64,000 bases of DNA from Perognathus longimembris pacificus. Lineage: Eukaryota; Chordata; Mammalia; Rodentia; Heteromyidae. Both the position numbers and the translations under genes were made by a program. Shown here piece after piece: positions 53,701-57,490 of this stretch (the stretch's first letter is position 1; every line of letters begins with the position of its first letter). Location: positions 34,775,286 to 34,839,285 of the forward strand of contig NC_063176.1 in NCBI RefSeq assembly GCF_023159225.1, given 5' to 3'. The notes beneath the pieces were generated by a model, which worked only from the letters and a program-made list of their open reading frames with translations, was not told the origin of the DNA and made no database searches.

Positions 53701-54578
53701 ACAGATTACTGATGATAATAATGGCTAATTCCGTATTTGTAATCCTTTATTTTTGGAGGCCCAGGATGGCCTTGAACTTGAGATCCTCACTTCTCAGCCT
53801 CCAGAATGCTAGAATTACACCTGTATGCCACTACATGCTGCTTAATATTGATTGTTTTAAATATAACTGTGTGCTATATGTTACTTCCAAAGGTAGCTTA
53901 GAAAAGGGTCCTCATTTTCTTCCATTTCACAGAACAGCAGAAAACTAGAGCTCAGAAAAGTTACATAAAGTGTGAAAGGTTAAACAACTAATAATAATCT
54001 CAAGAACTACAAACTGAATCTAATTCTGTTTGACATCAAGACCACAGTGCTGCTAATTAATTACAATGAGCTATCACATCAATAAAAACAGCTATGTTGG
54101 AAACACATAACAGCTTTGAGTACTTTGTTACTCTTAGTATTCCTGTGTACTTTGAGTATTCAGTTACTCCTAGAAATCCAAGTCAGACAGGTATGGCCCA
54201 TACAACCTGAATTTGAACAAGCTGTATAAGATAATACAGGAGGACCTTTGGCAATCACCTTACTTTTCTTAAAAAAGCAGTTGTAGAAAAACAGCTTATA
54301 AATAAAATATATCCTTATAGTTAATCTATTAAATAAAAGCCAAATAGAAGTATATCCTTACACTAATATAACTACAAAGAGTGCTCCCTTTATATGAGAG
54401 GTATCTATAGAGGTAGACACCTCTATAGGTATGTGAGTGCATAGGTGTCTCTGTGAGTGTATCTGTATATGTATATATGGTGCCAATATAATAAAAAGAT
54501 ATTATAAAATATACTTACCTCTTACTTGGAGAGGTTCTTGCTTAAGTGGAGCTTTGAGTTCTGCACCTATATTTTCTG
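18634..54578 (-). CDS. SLC30A9: SLC30A9 (ZnT9), exons 3-18 of a zinc transporter gene
   Basis: Sixteen spliced segments on the minus strand join in one frame into about 475 residues plus a stop, matching human SLC30A9 as I remember it (568 residues) apart from scattered substitutions. Family knowledge: ZnT9 is a cation diffusion facilitator that exports zinc from the mitochondrial matrix; it was also described as the nuclear receptor coactivator GAC63/HUEL. Domain order seen: a charged N-terminal region related to the XPA DNA-binding fold (exons 4-7), six hydrophobic segments (exons 8-15), then a ferredoxin-like cytoplasmic domain (exons 15-18). Transmembrane segment 2 carries the HxxxD zinc-site motif (HSLSD, exon 9). 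About 90 N-terminal residues, including the mitochondrial presequence, come from exons 1-2 outside the window. No frameshift or premature stop occurs, so the gene looks intact. Coordinates span introns; exons are listed separately. Confidence 0.98.
19215..19290 (+). repeat. ID-like SINE monomer
   Basis: TTGGTAGAGCACTTGCTCAG and AGGTTCAATCCCCAGTAAC are clear A-box and B-box regions. In intron 17. Confidence 0.7.
19300..21170 (+). repeat. Long degraded LINE-1 with 3' tail
   Basis: Phrases such as CAAAATAGATCACATTCAAG and ACTGAGATTATTGTATCCAG recall mammalian LINE-1 sequence. The end has a G-rich tract (21025-21070), ATGAAACTATAACCCCTCTG and AATAAATATTC. No intact open frame remains. Confidence 0.7.
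21171..22015 (+). repeat. LINE-1 3' UTR segment interrupted by an IDL-Geo
   Basis: GCACTATTTATAATAGCCAA and AAGTGAAATAAGCCAGACTA are standard L1 3' UTR phrases. An IDL-Geo copy at 21347-21560 separates them, with TGTATATA on both sides. Confidence 0.75.
21347..21560 (+). repeat. IDL-Geo SINE
   Basis: TTGAGAATGTGGCTTAGTGG, CAATTCCTCACTACCAG, then the Geo half ending TTCAAGCCACAGAGCTGC and a C-run. Confidence 0.9.
22030..22435 (-). repeat. Two reverse SINEs (B1-like, then B1-Geo)
   Basis: GTTGGGATTACAGGTGTGAG ends the first; the second runs from TTTAGTTCGAGTACCATGGC to ACAGCTAGGATTATAGTCAT. Confidence 0.75.
22553..23363 (+). mobile_element. Solo LTR of an endogenous retrovirus
   Basis: An 801-bp unit (22558-23358) begins TGTAGGGGGG and ends CCCCATAACA, with a 5-bp target duplication ATGTC at 22553-22557 and 23359-23363. 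Inside are a TATA box (TATATAAA, 23179-23186) and a poly(A) signal (AATAAA, 23275-23280) followed by T/GT-rich sequence, in the order U3-R-U5. No internal retroviral sequence and no second LTR are in the window, so it is the product of LTR-LTR recombination. ERV class is not certain; the layout resembles ERV1-type LTRs. It is in intron 17, antisense to SLC30A9. Confidence 0.88.
23535..23765 (+). repeat. B1-Geo SINE
   Basis: GCTAGGCACCAGTGGCTCAC, CTTATCTCGAATTAACTATC and CAGAGTTCAAGCCTCATGAC. Complete copy. Confidence 0.92.
23780..24030 (+). repeat. LINE-1 3' tail
   Basis: GTCAACATGAAACCCCTCTG TACAACTAATTG-type ending shared with other L1 tails in the window. Confidence 0.55.
24843..25041 (-). 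repeat. IDL-Geo SINE
   Basis: GCCAGTCCTGGTGCTTGAAC to CATTCCCAGCCCC. Sense orientation relative to SLC30A9. Confidence 0.95.
25160..25470 (+). repeat. LINE-1 3' tail
   Basis: G-run at 25244-25252, then ACTTATGAAATGATAGCCCC, TCTGTATAACACCATAATAA and an AATAAAAT tail. Confidence 0.6.
25497..25549. repeat. (TA)n microsatellite
   Basis: Near-continuous AT dinucleotides interrupted by ATACAT and CTGT. Confidence 0.9.
25684..25920 (+). repeat. B1-Geo SINE
   Basis: ACCAGGCACTGGTGGCTAAT to GAGTTTAAGCCCCAGGATCA, with an internal A-run. Lies about 230 bases past the end of exon 17. Confidence 0.9.
25955..26135 (+). repeat. MIR-like fragment
   Basis: ACAGTGCCTAAAGCAAATTA and AGCACTCAAAAATTAATTGC match the MIR 3' end; it reaches to within about 10 bases of the exon 17 donor. 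Confidence 0.55.
26147..26260 (-). CDS. SLC30A9: SLC30A9 exon 17
   Basis: 114 nt, a whole number of codons, encoding EIQEVKTPEELETFMLKHGE, then NIIDTLGAEVDRLEKELK. It ends in an acidic/basic helix. Acceptor tttgtag, donor AAA|gtaagc. In phase 0 at both ends, so it could be skipped without a frame change. Confidence 0.98.
26483..26612 (-). CDS. SLC30A9: SLC30A9 exon 16 (C-terminal domain)
   Basis: 130 nt encoding AIHDVKATDMGLGKVRFKAE, then VDFDGRVVTRSYLEKQDFDQ and LLQ. This is the beta-alpha-beta core of the ferredoxin-like C-terminal domain. Acceptor gattgcag, donor CAA|gtaagt. Differences from human are M for L (TDLGLG) and L for M (DQMLQ). Confidence 0.98.
27200..27350 (-). repeat. MIR-like fragment
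   Basis: TTTACAGATGATAAAGACAG and a following GCTCAAGCTAGTACACAG resemble the reverse of the MIR core. Confidence 0.45.
27608..27950 (+). repeat. Geo monomer, (GGAA)n and B1-Geo SINE
   Basis: A lone Geo piece (GACACTGTGGCTCAAAGTGG) runs into nine GGAA units at 27685-27720, then a B1-Geo from 27722 ending near TTCAAGCCCCAGTGTTGG. The A-rich tail has apparently mutated to a tetranucleotide repeat. Confidence 0.8.
28020..28260 (+). repeat. B1-Geo SINE
   Basis: TTAGGCACTAGTGGCTCACA to ATTCAAGCCCCAAAATTCGT, complete. Confidence 0.9.
28631..28796 (-). CDS. SLC30A9: SLC30A9 exon 15 (TM6, start of C-terminal domain)
   Basis: 166 nt, the longest exon here, encoding NPLYDSLGSLGVGTLLGVVS, then AFLIYTNTEALLGRSIQPEQ and VQCLTEFLENDPSV. 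It carries the last membrane segment and the first helix of the C-terminal domain. Acceptor ttatttag, donor AAG|gtcagt. Both flanking introns happen to stay open in this frame. QCLTEF replaces human QRLTEL. Confidence 0.98.
29529..29636 (-). CDS. SLC30A9: SLC30A9 exon 14 (TM5)
   Basis: 108 nt encoding VMESRDPSTNVVLLEDTAAV, then LGVIIAASCMGLTSVTG. Donor CAG|gtaact. The acceptor is tattaag|TAATGG, an AAG instead of the common CAG or TAG, preceded by ctcttcccc. The Asp of LEDTAAV aligns with the Asp of the TM5 HxxxD site of other family members, but the position four residues earlier is Val, so the usual His is absent, as in human ZnT9 (Ile there). Confidence 0.97.
29951..30158 (-). repeat. IDL-Geo SINE
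   Basis: T-run, GCCAGTTCTGGGGCTTGAAC to GCCACATTCTGGCCCC. Between exons 13 and 14. Confidence 0.93.
30306..30377 (-). CDS. SLC30A9: SLC30A9 exon 13
   Basis: 72 nt encoding (A)TLLVAINELRRSAQAKG, then LSFYKY and the first base of Val. The acceptor follows a run of ten T bases (ttttcag), donor TATG|gtatgt. Covers the end of segment 4 and the basic loop. Human reads RRNARAKGM, so the loop has diverged. Confidence 0.97.
30535..30665 (-). repeat. MIR-like fragment
   Basis: TTAAGCAGTCACTATTAGGC and CATTTTAGTCTATCAAAGAT are compatible with a reverse MIR; weak. Confidence 0.35.
31105..31232 (-). repeat. B1 SINE monomer
   Basis: TGAATCTCACTATGTAGGCC, CTCCTGCCTCTACCTCCTGA and GGAATTACAGGCATGCAAAC are reverse B1 sequence preceded by a T-run. 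Confidence 0.85.
31336..31375 (-). CDS. SLC30A9: SLC30A9 exon 12 (40-nt small exon)
   Basis: Only 40 nt, encoding AYCILAGSLVSEG plus the first base of Ala. Acceptor tttctag|GCTTAT, donor GGAG|gtacgt. It supplies the core of hydrophobic segment 4. Its sequence is identical to the human residues as recalled. Because 40 is not a multiple of three, skipping would shift the frame. Confidence 0.97.
31750..31885 (-). repeat. B1-like SINE
   Basis: GGGTCTCACTATGTAACTCA, AGGTCTTGAACTCCAGATCC and TGCTGGGATTAAGTTGTAGT. Confidence 0.75.
32521..32741 (+). repeat. IDL-Geo SINE
   Basis: GGGGCTGGAAATGTAGCTTA to GTTCAAATCCCATGTCTGAC with an AAAAC-rich tail. Confidence 0.92.
32742..32975 (+). repeat. Two B1-like SINEs in tandem
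   Basis: GTGTGCCATGCTGGGAGGCT and CATGAGGCCGAGGCAAGAGG head two monomers, each ending in a TGTCTCA(A/G) phrase and A-rich tail. Confidence 0.75.
33040..33780 (+). pseudogene. Possible decayed processed gene copy, interrupted by a SINE
   Basis: A non-SINE, relatively GC-rich block with short plus-strand open patches in different frames (for example TRATVKVIVKRANQ, ending at 33468) and an AATAAAA sequence near 33767. Stops and frame changes are frequent. An IDL-Geo at 33471-33661 divides it. No parent gene is recognised, so this could also be an ordinary unique intron sequence. Confidence 0.25.
33456..33676 (+). repeat. IDL-Geo SINE with 15-bp target duplication
   Basis: Body 33471-33661. AAAAGAGCTAATCAG is present exactly at 33456-33470 and 33662-33676. 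Both halves complete, with a small deletion in the ID/Geo junction. Confidence 0.95.
34030..34272 (-). repeat. B1-Geo SINE
   Basis: T-run, GCCAGTCCTGGGGATAGAAT to GTAGCTAGGATTACAGGTGT. Confidence 0.9.
34352..34577 (+). repeat. IDL-Geo SINE with 17-bp target duplication
   Basis: Body 34369-34560 between exact copies of AAGAATTGTACTTATAG at 34352-34368 and 34561-34577. In intron 11. Confidence 0.95.
34642..34894 (+). repeat. IDL-Geo SINE with 11-bp target duplication
   Basis: Body 34653-34883 with AATAACTACAA on each side. The tail is (CAAAAA)n rather than pure A. About 120 bases from exon 11's donor. Confidence 0.95.
35015..35150 (-). CDS. SLC30A9: SLC30A9 exon 11 (TM3, start of TM4)
   Basis: 136 nt encoding YGFSNMRYISSLISGVGIFM, then MGAGLSWYHGVMGLL and HPQPMESLLW. 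This is hydrophobic segment 3 and the approach to segment 4. Acceptor tttcag|GTATGG. The donor TGG|gtgatc is weak (T at +5), but it is the only GT that joins in frame to AYCILAG of exon 12. Confidence 0.96.
35160..36600. other. Unique intron 10 sequence
   Basis: AT-rich, no repeat or exon recognised between exon 11 and the reverse SINE/LINE block. Confidence 0.4.
36690..37700 (-). repeat. LINE-1 3' end, interrupted by a SINE
   Basis: Reverse L1 purine tract at 36780-36930 (TTCCCAGTCCTTCCCTCCTG) and 3' UTR phrases TAGTTCCATCCACCTCCCTG and GAACTATTGTGAATAGTGTG. A minus B1-Geo splits it at about 37265-37493, flanked by GCAAATGAC on both sides. Confidence 0.8.
37265..37493 (-). repeat. B1-Geo SINE inserted in LINE-1
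   Basis: T-run, GGGTTAAATTCAGGGCCTGA to GCTAGAATTACAGGCATGAG. GCAAATGAC occurs at 37256-37264 and again right after the element. Confidence 0.9.
37790..37945 (-). repeat. B1-Geo fragment
   Basis: AAAGTCTCATGGACTTTTCT and TAGTTAGGATTACAAGTGTG belong to the linker and B1 half in reverse. Confidence 0.75.
38387..38442 (-). CDS. SLC30A9: SLC30A9 exon 10
   Basis: 56 nt encoding GLLALGISKSVQTPDPTH plus two bases of the next Pro codon. Acceptor ccatag, donor ATCC|gtaagg. Covers the end of transmembrane segment 2 and the following loop. T replaces human S in DPSHPYG. Confidence 0.97.
39155..39240 (+). repeat. ID-like SINE fragment
   Basis: AATATAGCTCAGATGGTTGA is an A-box-like start; the B box is degraded. 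Confidence 0.4.
39835..40050 (-). repeat. B1-Geo SINE
   Basis: GGCTTGAACTCTGGGCCTGG to CCTGAGTAGAATTACAGGCA. Confidence 0.88.
40310..40543 (+). repeat. IDL-Geo SINE with 14-bp target duplication
   Basis: Body about 40325-40529; AAAAGCTTGTAACC on each side (40311-40324 and 40530-40543). Nearly unmutated. In intron 9. Confidence 0.96.
40565..40825 (+). repeat. Diverged B1-Geo-like SINE
   Basis: AAGCCCAGGTCTGGTAACTC, TAGCTACTTTAAGGAGGCTG and GCCTTGAGTTCAAACTCAGG are recognisable but mutated. Confidence 0.6.
40875..41172 (+). mobile_element. Tigger-like non-autonomous DNA transposon
   Basis: Starts near TCAGTATCACTGAGGGATTA and ends near GACAAGGCCAACTGTGC, echoing the paired ends of an old Tigger/mariner MITE; interior TGGTTCAATGTGGACCACAG fits. 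Diverged. Confidence 0.5.
41307..41409 (-). CDS. SLC30A9: SLC30A9 exon 9 (TM1-TM2, HxxxD motif)
   Basis: 103 nt encoding NGLNCFFKFLAWIYTGSASM, then FSEAIHSLSDTCNQ. It finishes transmembrane segment 1 and enters segment 2. HSLSD fits the HxxxD zinc-coordination motif of cation diffusion facilitators. Acceptor tcctag, donor CAG|gtgagg. Identical to the human protein as recalled. Confidence 0.98.
42045..42240 (-). repeat. B1-Geo SINE
   Basis: GGGTTAGAACTCAGGGCCTT to TCTCAGCCTTCTGAGTAAGT. Ends about 150 bases from exon 8. Confidence 0.85.
42390..42454 (-). CDS. SLC30A9: SLC30A9 exon 8
   Basis: 65 nt encoding PRSRTSVFLKGPGKVVMVA, then IC and two bases of the next Ile. Acceptor tatag|CCACG, donor TGTAT|gtaagt. 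The end begins transmembrane segment 1. The segment RTSVFLKG appears one residue shorter than human RTASVFFKG (human recalled from memory). Confidence 0.95.
42538..42785 (+). repeat. B1-Geo SINE
   Basis: GCTGGGTGCTGGTAGCTCAC to GACTTCAAGCCCCACAACCA, followed by a C/A-rich tail. Starts about 85 bases upstream of exon 8 in transcript terms. Confidence 0.92.
43022..43115 (-). repeat. LINE-1 purine-tract fragment
   Basis: TCCTCTCTCCCAGTGCCTCC and CACCCACAAGTTGCATACAT parallel the reverse L1 at 36800. Confidence 0.55.
43120..44410. other. Unique intron 7 sequence
   Basis: AT-rich, no exon or repeat recognised up to exon 7. Confidence 0.4.
44414..44472 (-). CDS. SLC30A9: SLC30A9 exon 7
   Basis: 59 nt encoding LFRNQKILKEYRDFLGNTK after a split Arg codon (C|GG). 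Acceptor ttgtag, donor AAG|gtaagg. This is the last cytosolic or matrix-facing stretch before the membrane domain. Human has R in place of K in KILKEY. Confidence 0.97.
44525..44770 (-). repeat. ID- and B1-like reverse SINE fragments
   Basis: CTGGGGTTTGAATTCAGGGT, then GATGGGGTCTTACCTGTTTG and GAGCTGGGATGACAGGCACA. Confidence 0.65.
44990..45600 (+). repeat. LINE-1 3' UTR segment with (CA)n
   Basis: CAAAAGTCCATGAATGGATG and AGAGAATGTGGCATGCACAT are L1 3' UTR phrases. A CA run of about 19 units lies at 45118-45155. Confidence 0.75.
45637..45682 (+). repeat. 23-bp tandem duplication
   Basis: TTAAGTGGGATTCAAAGTAA plus GTG is repeated immediately with one change (AGTAAG to AATAAG). 45637-45659 and 45660-45682. 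Confidence 0.85.
45688..45775 (+). repeat. ID-like SINE monomer
   Basis: GGCTAGGGATATAGCTCTGG and GTAGAGCACATGCTTCACAT; B box degraded. Confidence 0.6.
45790..46690. other. Unique intron 6 sequence
   Basis: Very AT-rich; no exon or repeat recognised. Confidence 0.4.
46705..46860 (-). repeat. LINE-1 3' tail
   Basis: GTACTTTGATCAAATGCAAC and the pyrimidine run TTATCCTTCTCCCTCTTTTA are the reverse of a rodent L1 3' end. Confidence 0.6.
47544..47788 (+). repeat. IDL-Geo SINE with (TAGA)n tail
   Basis: GGGCTGGGAATGTGGCTTAG to TTCAAGCCCCAGTACTGC, then about sixteen TAGA units at 47725-47788. GAAGATA flanks both sides. Confidence 0.93.
47875..48085 (-). repeat. ID/B1-like reverse SINE
   Basis: ACTGGGGTCTGAACTCAGGC and GAGTAGCTAATATTATAGGT. 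Confidence 0.7.
48110..48290 (+). repeat. B1-Geo SINE, truncated right half
   Basis: AGCCAGGTGTCAGTGGCTCA, TCTTATCTCCATTTAACCAC and a short Geo part GGAGCTGTGGCTGAAATGG. Confidence 0.88.
48430..49020 (+). repeat. LINE-1 3' UTR fragments
   Basis: AATATCCAGCACTGGCAAGA and TATCTCCTTTGGAGAATAAC are diverged L1 phrases. Confidence 0.45.
49150..49760 (-). repeat. Cluster of reverse ID, B1-Geo and B1 SINEs
   Basis: An ID-like piece (49170-49235), a complete B1-Geo (49270-49505: GGGGCTTGAACTCAGGGCCT to GGCTAAGATTACAGGTCTGA) and two older B1-like monomers to about 49745. Confidence 0.8.
49746..49777. repeat. (TAG)n microsatellite
   Basis: About ten TAG units with one AAG variant. Confidence 0.9.
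49785..49995 (-). repeat. ID/B1-like reverse SINE
   Basis: ATGGGTTGAACTCAGAGTCT and CTACCTCCTGAGTAGGTAGG; diverged. Confidence 0.6.
50214..50277. repeat. 28-bp inverted repeat with 8-bp loop
   Basis: Arms 50214-50241 and 50250-50277 pair at 27 of 28 positions around the loop TGAGACAG. The left arm begins ATACAGCTTTCATATA and the right arm ends ATATGAAAGCTGTAT. It lies in intron 6 and would be transcribed with SLC30A9. It could be a palindromic MITE remnant, a hairpin RNA precursor or an incidental palindrome. Confidence 0.9.
50360..50520 (+). repeat. B1-like and ID-like SINE monomers
   Basis: ACAGGGCTATAATCACAGCA and AGGCAGAGGCAGGAGGATGG (B1), then GGAGACATAACTCAGTAATA and GTTTAATCCCCCAGCAC (ID). 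Confidence 0.65.
50714..50796 (-). CDS. SLC30A9: SLC30A9 exon 6
   Basis: 83 nt encoding SLEVWGSPEALAREKKLRKE, then AEIEYRE. Acceptor tacacag|GTCTTT, donor GAAC|gtaagt. The exon is charged and helix-forming in appearance and continues the XPA-like region. Reading continues into intron 6 in one frame, but the strong donor marks the exon end. Confidence 0.97.
51171..51263 (-). CDS. SLC30A9: SLC30A9 exon 5
   Basis: 93 nt encoding DLDQLRKIRRRSPHEDTESF, then TVYLRSDVEA, with split codons at both ends (AG|T and AA|G). Acceptor tctgtag, donor AAA|gtaaga. Contains a basic KIRRR patch in the N-terminal soluble part of the protein. Human has E for the second D in the DLDQ stretch. Confidence 0.97.
52066..52305 (+). 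repeat. Young IDL-Geo SINE with 14-bp target duplication
   Basis: Body 52080-52291 with pure A tail of about 22. AAGAAATGAATGGC matches exactly on both sides (52066-52079, 52292-52305). Internal promoter boxes are intact (GGCCTAGTGGCAAGAG, GGTTCGATTCC). It ends about 50 bases from the exon 4 donor. Confidence 0.97.
52355..52454 (-). CDS. SLC30A9: SLC30A9 exon 4
   Basis: 100 nt reading VKAVLKKREYGSKYTQNNF and on to INEFCLKS. Acceptor gtttag|TCAAAG, donor CAG|gtatag, whose +5 base is A rather than the usual G. Start of the basic region that protein databases relate to the XPA DNA-binding fold (from memory). Very close to the human sequence. Confidence 0.97.
52500..53700. other. Unique intron 3 sequence
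   Basis: AT-rich; no exon or repeat recognised. Confidence 0.4.
53740..53850 (-). repeat. B1-like SINE monomer
   Basis: GATGGCCTTGAACTTGAGAT and AATGCTAGAATTACACCTGT. Confidence 0.75.
53905..54065 (-). repeat. MIR-like fragment
   Basis: CATTTCACAGAACAGCAGAA and TTACATAAAGTGTGAAAGGT suggest a reverse MIR. Confidence 0.4.
54405..54428. repeat. 10-bp perfect inverted repeat, 4-nt loop
   Basis: CTATAGAGGT-AGAC-ACCTCTATAG, about 90 nt into intron 3 past the exon 3 donor. Confidence 0.9.
54519..54578 (-). CDS. SLC30A9: SLC30A9 exon 3
   Basis: 60 nt encoding (A)ENIGAELKAPLKQEPLQVR, with 2 nt completing a codon from exon 2 and 1 nt passed to exon 4. The donor is AGAG|gtaagt. The acceptor is a tandem ttccagCAG; the upstream AG was chosen because it restores the Ala-Glu expected from human AEGIGTELKAPLKQEPLQVR. 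Low-complexity linker between the mitochondrial presequence and the XPA-like region. Confidence 0.95.
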
Positions 54579-54581
54579 CTG
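54576..54581 (-). promoter_or_regulatory. SLC30A9: Tandem NAGNAG splice acceptor of exon 3
   Basis: The minus strand reads ttccagcagAAAATATAGG. Use of the first AG gives GCA-GAA-AAT (Ala-Glu-Asn); use of the second drops three bases and one Ala. NAGNAG sites are a known source of single-codon splice variation. Confidence 0.7.
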
Positions 54582-55167
54582 GAAAGTATAGAAAAACAAG
54601 TTTACATAAAATAGGGCTGCTTTCATACAAATCTATAACAACTTAAACTAGCAATGTATAAAATGTGTATCTTGGACATAATAATATATCCCAGATCATT
54701 TTGGGTCAATCCCAAGTGTCTTAAAGTAGTAAATATTACAAAAGCAAGTAGATCATTCTAGAAGCTGTTTACTGCCTTTTAACTAATTAAAGAACAAAAT
54801 CATAGAATCATTTCAGGAACTAAAGAAAAAGAACTGAATAAAATCAAATCCATGCAAAGCTATGATAAAGAGAAACTTCCGTTCAGACAAATAAACTCAT
54901 AACAAACATTGCACTCAGTGGTGAGAGTTTAGGTATATTCCTTTAAAACATGAAAACAAGGATGCAGGTTTTTCCTACTTAAAACTGTTCTAGAAACACT
55001 ACTCAAAAAAGGAAGGATGATTGTAAGTGCTAAGGAAACAACTATACAGCAATCTACTCACCAAAATACAATCCTTGCTTAGATATTAATGTGTGCATAT
55101 GCCTCACAATAGACAACATAGGACAAATTGAATACTTTAGAATATTTCTGTAGGAAAGAAAGAGCTT

Positions 55168-55320
55168 CCTTTTTCTCTCTCCCTCTCTCTGTCTCTATCT
55201 CTGTCTCTCTCTCTTTCTCTTAGGATCTCACTAAGTAGCCCACACTAGATTGAGCTCACTATCTTCCTCCAGAGTGCTGCTGGGACTACAGTTGTATGTC
55301 ACCACCTCTAACCAAAAAAA
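55168..55320 (-). repeat. (CT)n and B1-like SINE
   Basis: CT-rich run to 55220, then AGGATCTCACTAAGTAGCCC and GCTGGGACTACAGTTGTATG. Confidence 0.75.
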
Positions 55321-55379
55321 AAAAAAAGAGTTCTTAAGCAAAATATGAACACACACACACACAAAGGGTAATTTCTGAT

Positions 55380-55870
55380 AAATTAAAATTCAAAGGGGGG
55401 ACATTGTCGAAAAAGAAATGTACTTATACCTGACTTATATCACTGTAACCCCTTTATATATCATCTTATAATAACAATAAAAAATTAAAAATAAATAAAT
55501 TCAAAATACGTGGTCACAAAAGGGTCTAATAAAAAGAAAAAATCTCAAACTGGAAGAAGATAATTCAACAAACAAAATCAACAAAGGATTGGTATCAAGA
55601 CTAATGAATGCTTCCAAACCAATAAAATACAGTGTACAAACAAGTGGATAGAAAAAGAAATATAAATAACATGAACATTTTATCAATAATTCACTATTAA
55701 TAGAACCCAAATAAAACAAAAAAATGAAAAATAAAAGTCATTTTAGAACCACTAAATTAGGAAAAAGTGCAAATATGAGAATACCTTATATTGACAAGAG
55801 TACACAGCAATGGAAATGCATACAATGCTGTTGAAAATTTAAACAAGCTAACTAACTTGGTTTAAAAAAG
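55380..55870 (+). repeat. LINE-1 3' tail followed by LINE-1 fragment
   Basis: GGGGGGACATTGTCG and ACTGTAACCCCTTTATATAT tail, then a segment with ATATTGACAAGAGTACACAG. Confidence 0.6.
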
Positions 55871-55878
55871 ATGCATTT

Positions 55879-56106
55879 AAAAAGAAGTTGGGGGCTGGGG
55901 ATATGGCCTAGTGGCAAGAGTGCTTGCCTCCTATACATGAGGCCCTGGGTTCGATTCCCCAGCACCACATATACAGAAAATGGCCAGAAGTGGCACTGTG
56001 GCTCAAGTGGCAGAGTGCTAGCCTTGAGCAAGAAGAAGCCAGGGACAGTGCACAGGCCCTGAGTCCAAGCCCCAGGACTGGCCAAAAAAAAAAAAAAAGA
56101 AGTTGG
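55879..56106 (+). repeat. IDL-Geo SINE with 13-bp target duplication
   Basis: Body 55892-56093; AAAAAGAAGTTGG on each side. Close to consensus, inserted between two LINE-1 fragments. Confidence 0.96.
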
Positions 56107-56239
56107 CTGGAAACAAAGCACTTTTATAAAAATTTGTTTTTTCTTTTTCTGATGATCTGGTATTCCTTACCTTATATAAGTGTACTCATGGCCATATCTG
56201 TGGGAGGGTGGTGGGGAGGGCACAGAATTCAAGGAAAAG

Positions 56240-56640
56240 GGTGAAACAGTACAGCAGTAGAGCTGGGCATTGATTAAAGTAAACTATACAACTCATGGGT
56301 GAAGATGGGGTGGAGGGAATGGGAGAGAATGAGGGAACAGATGACACTACTTATTACCTGATGCATGTAAATGTAACCCTTCTGTATAGCACCTCTATAA
56401 TAACAATAAAATAAATTAAAAAAGAAAAGTTGGCACTATCTAATATGGAATTTATAACCCCACAATGTGACTAAGAAAGCCTTGCACAAGGACACAAAAG
56501 AGGCACATAGATATTCAGAGCCACATTCTACTCTGTTGTTTACATAATGGAAGCAACCCAAATGCCCATCAACAAGGGAGTGTATAAACAAATTGTGTTA
56601 TATTCATTCATCATTTTATACTGTAGTGAATAGTAAACAT
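56240..56640 (+). repeat. LINE-1 3' tail and 3' UTR segment
   Basis: Purine-rich GATGGGGTGGAGGGAATGGG and ACCCTTCTGTATAGCACCTC tail; then GAAGCAACCCAAATGCCCAT, an L1 3' UTR phrase. Confidence 0.75.
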
Positions 56641-57159
56641 GGCATGGCTATATTTTCTGAGCTCTAACTATGTGCCAAGCACAATTCCAAGCATTTTATA
56701 TGAATTAACTTACACAAAACAGCCTAAAAATGAACAGATACATATACCAATTGAAATCTTAGTAACAAAATTGAATGAAAAAAGTAAATCACAAAAAATA
56801 CATACAAGTTATCACAACAAAGTTCAAAACCAGTCGAAATAAATTGAGAGTCAATTAAACATATACTGCTACCTGCATCTATTCCCCCTTTTTTATTTAA
56901 CCAATGGATAGGATAACATGGGTACACGGGAAATGGAAATGTGAAGAGAAGGAGATCAAGTAGAGAAGGTTTTGGGCTAAATAATAAATTCTCAGGAACT
57001 AATTTTTTTTCTAAAATACACAAGAATATTGCATTGCAATGCATATATATATATATCATATGCTGTGTAATAAAAATGTCACCCTTATCAACACTTTGCC
57101 TTATTAAATTCTGTATCATCAGTCAATAAAAAATTTAAGCTTAAGTACAGGCAACCATA

Positions 57160-57300
57160 ACTAATATTTATTTGGCACTTAAACGTGCTGTTCATTATTC
57201 TACATGCTTTATATATATTAATACCCACAAAACCAATCTAACCTAATATAGATACCATTATCTTCACTTATGAGGAAGCAAGAGGATATAAATTTGCTGC
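57160..57300 (-). repeat. MIR-like fragment
   Basis: AATATTTATTTGGCACTTAA, CATGCTTTATATATATTAAT and ATACCATTATCTTCACTTAT follow the reverse MIR order. Confidence 0.55.
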
Positions 57301-57453
57301 CATCCTAGGCTACAAAAATAAAATAAACAAATAAAAGAATCATGTTCTCCCCAAAATCTACTTATTGATGTTTAAGTCTTTGTGTTGAAGATCAGAAAGC
57401 AGAGAAGAGAAAAGAGAAAGAACAAAGTAAAACAGCAAGTTTTCAACACTTAC

Positions 57454-57490
57454 CTAGAGTCTAAATGACTGAAATCAACTGTTAAAAGTT
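57454..57490 (-). other. Candidate 37-nt cryptic exon in intron 2
   Basis: Bounded by ctttttcttag on the acceptor side and by CTAG|gtaagt, a full-consensus donor. If spliced between exons 2 and 3 it is open in the required frame but shifts the frame, producing a stop within exon 3. No expression evidence is available here. Confidence 0.3.

Noticed and set aside
56724..57119. A 131-codon minus-strand open frame as a candidate exon 2 of SLC30A9
   Set aside because: The peptide does not resemble the expected exon 2 sequence and has no suitable splice sites.
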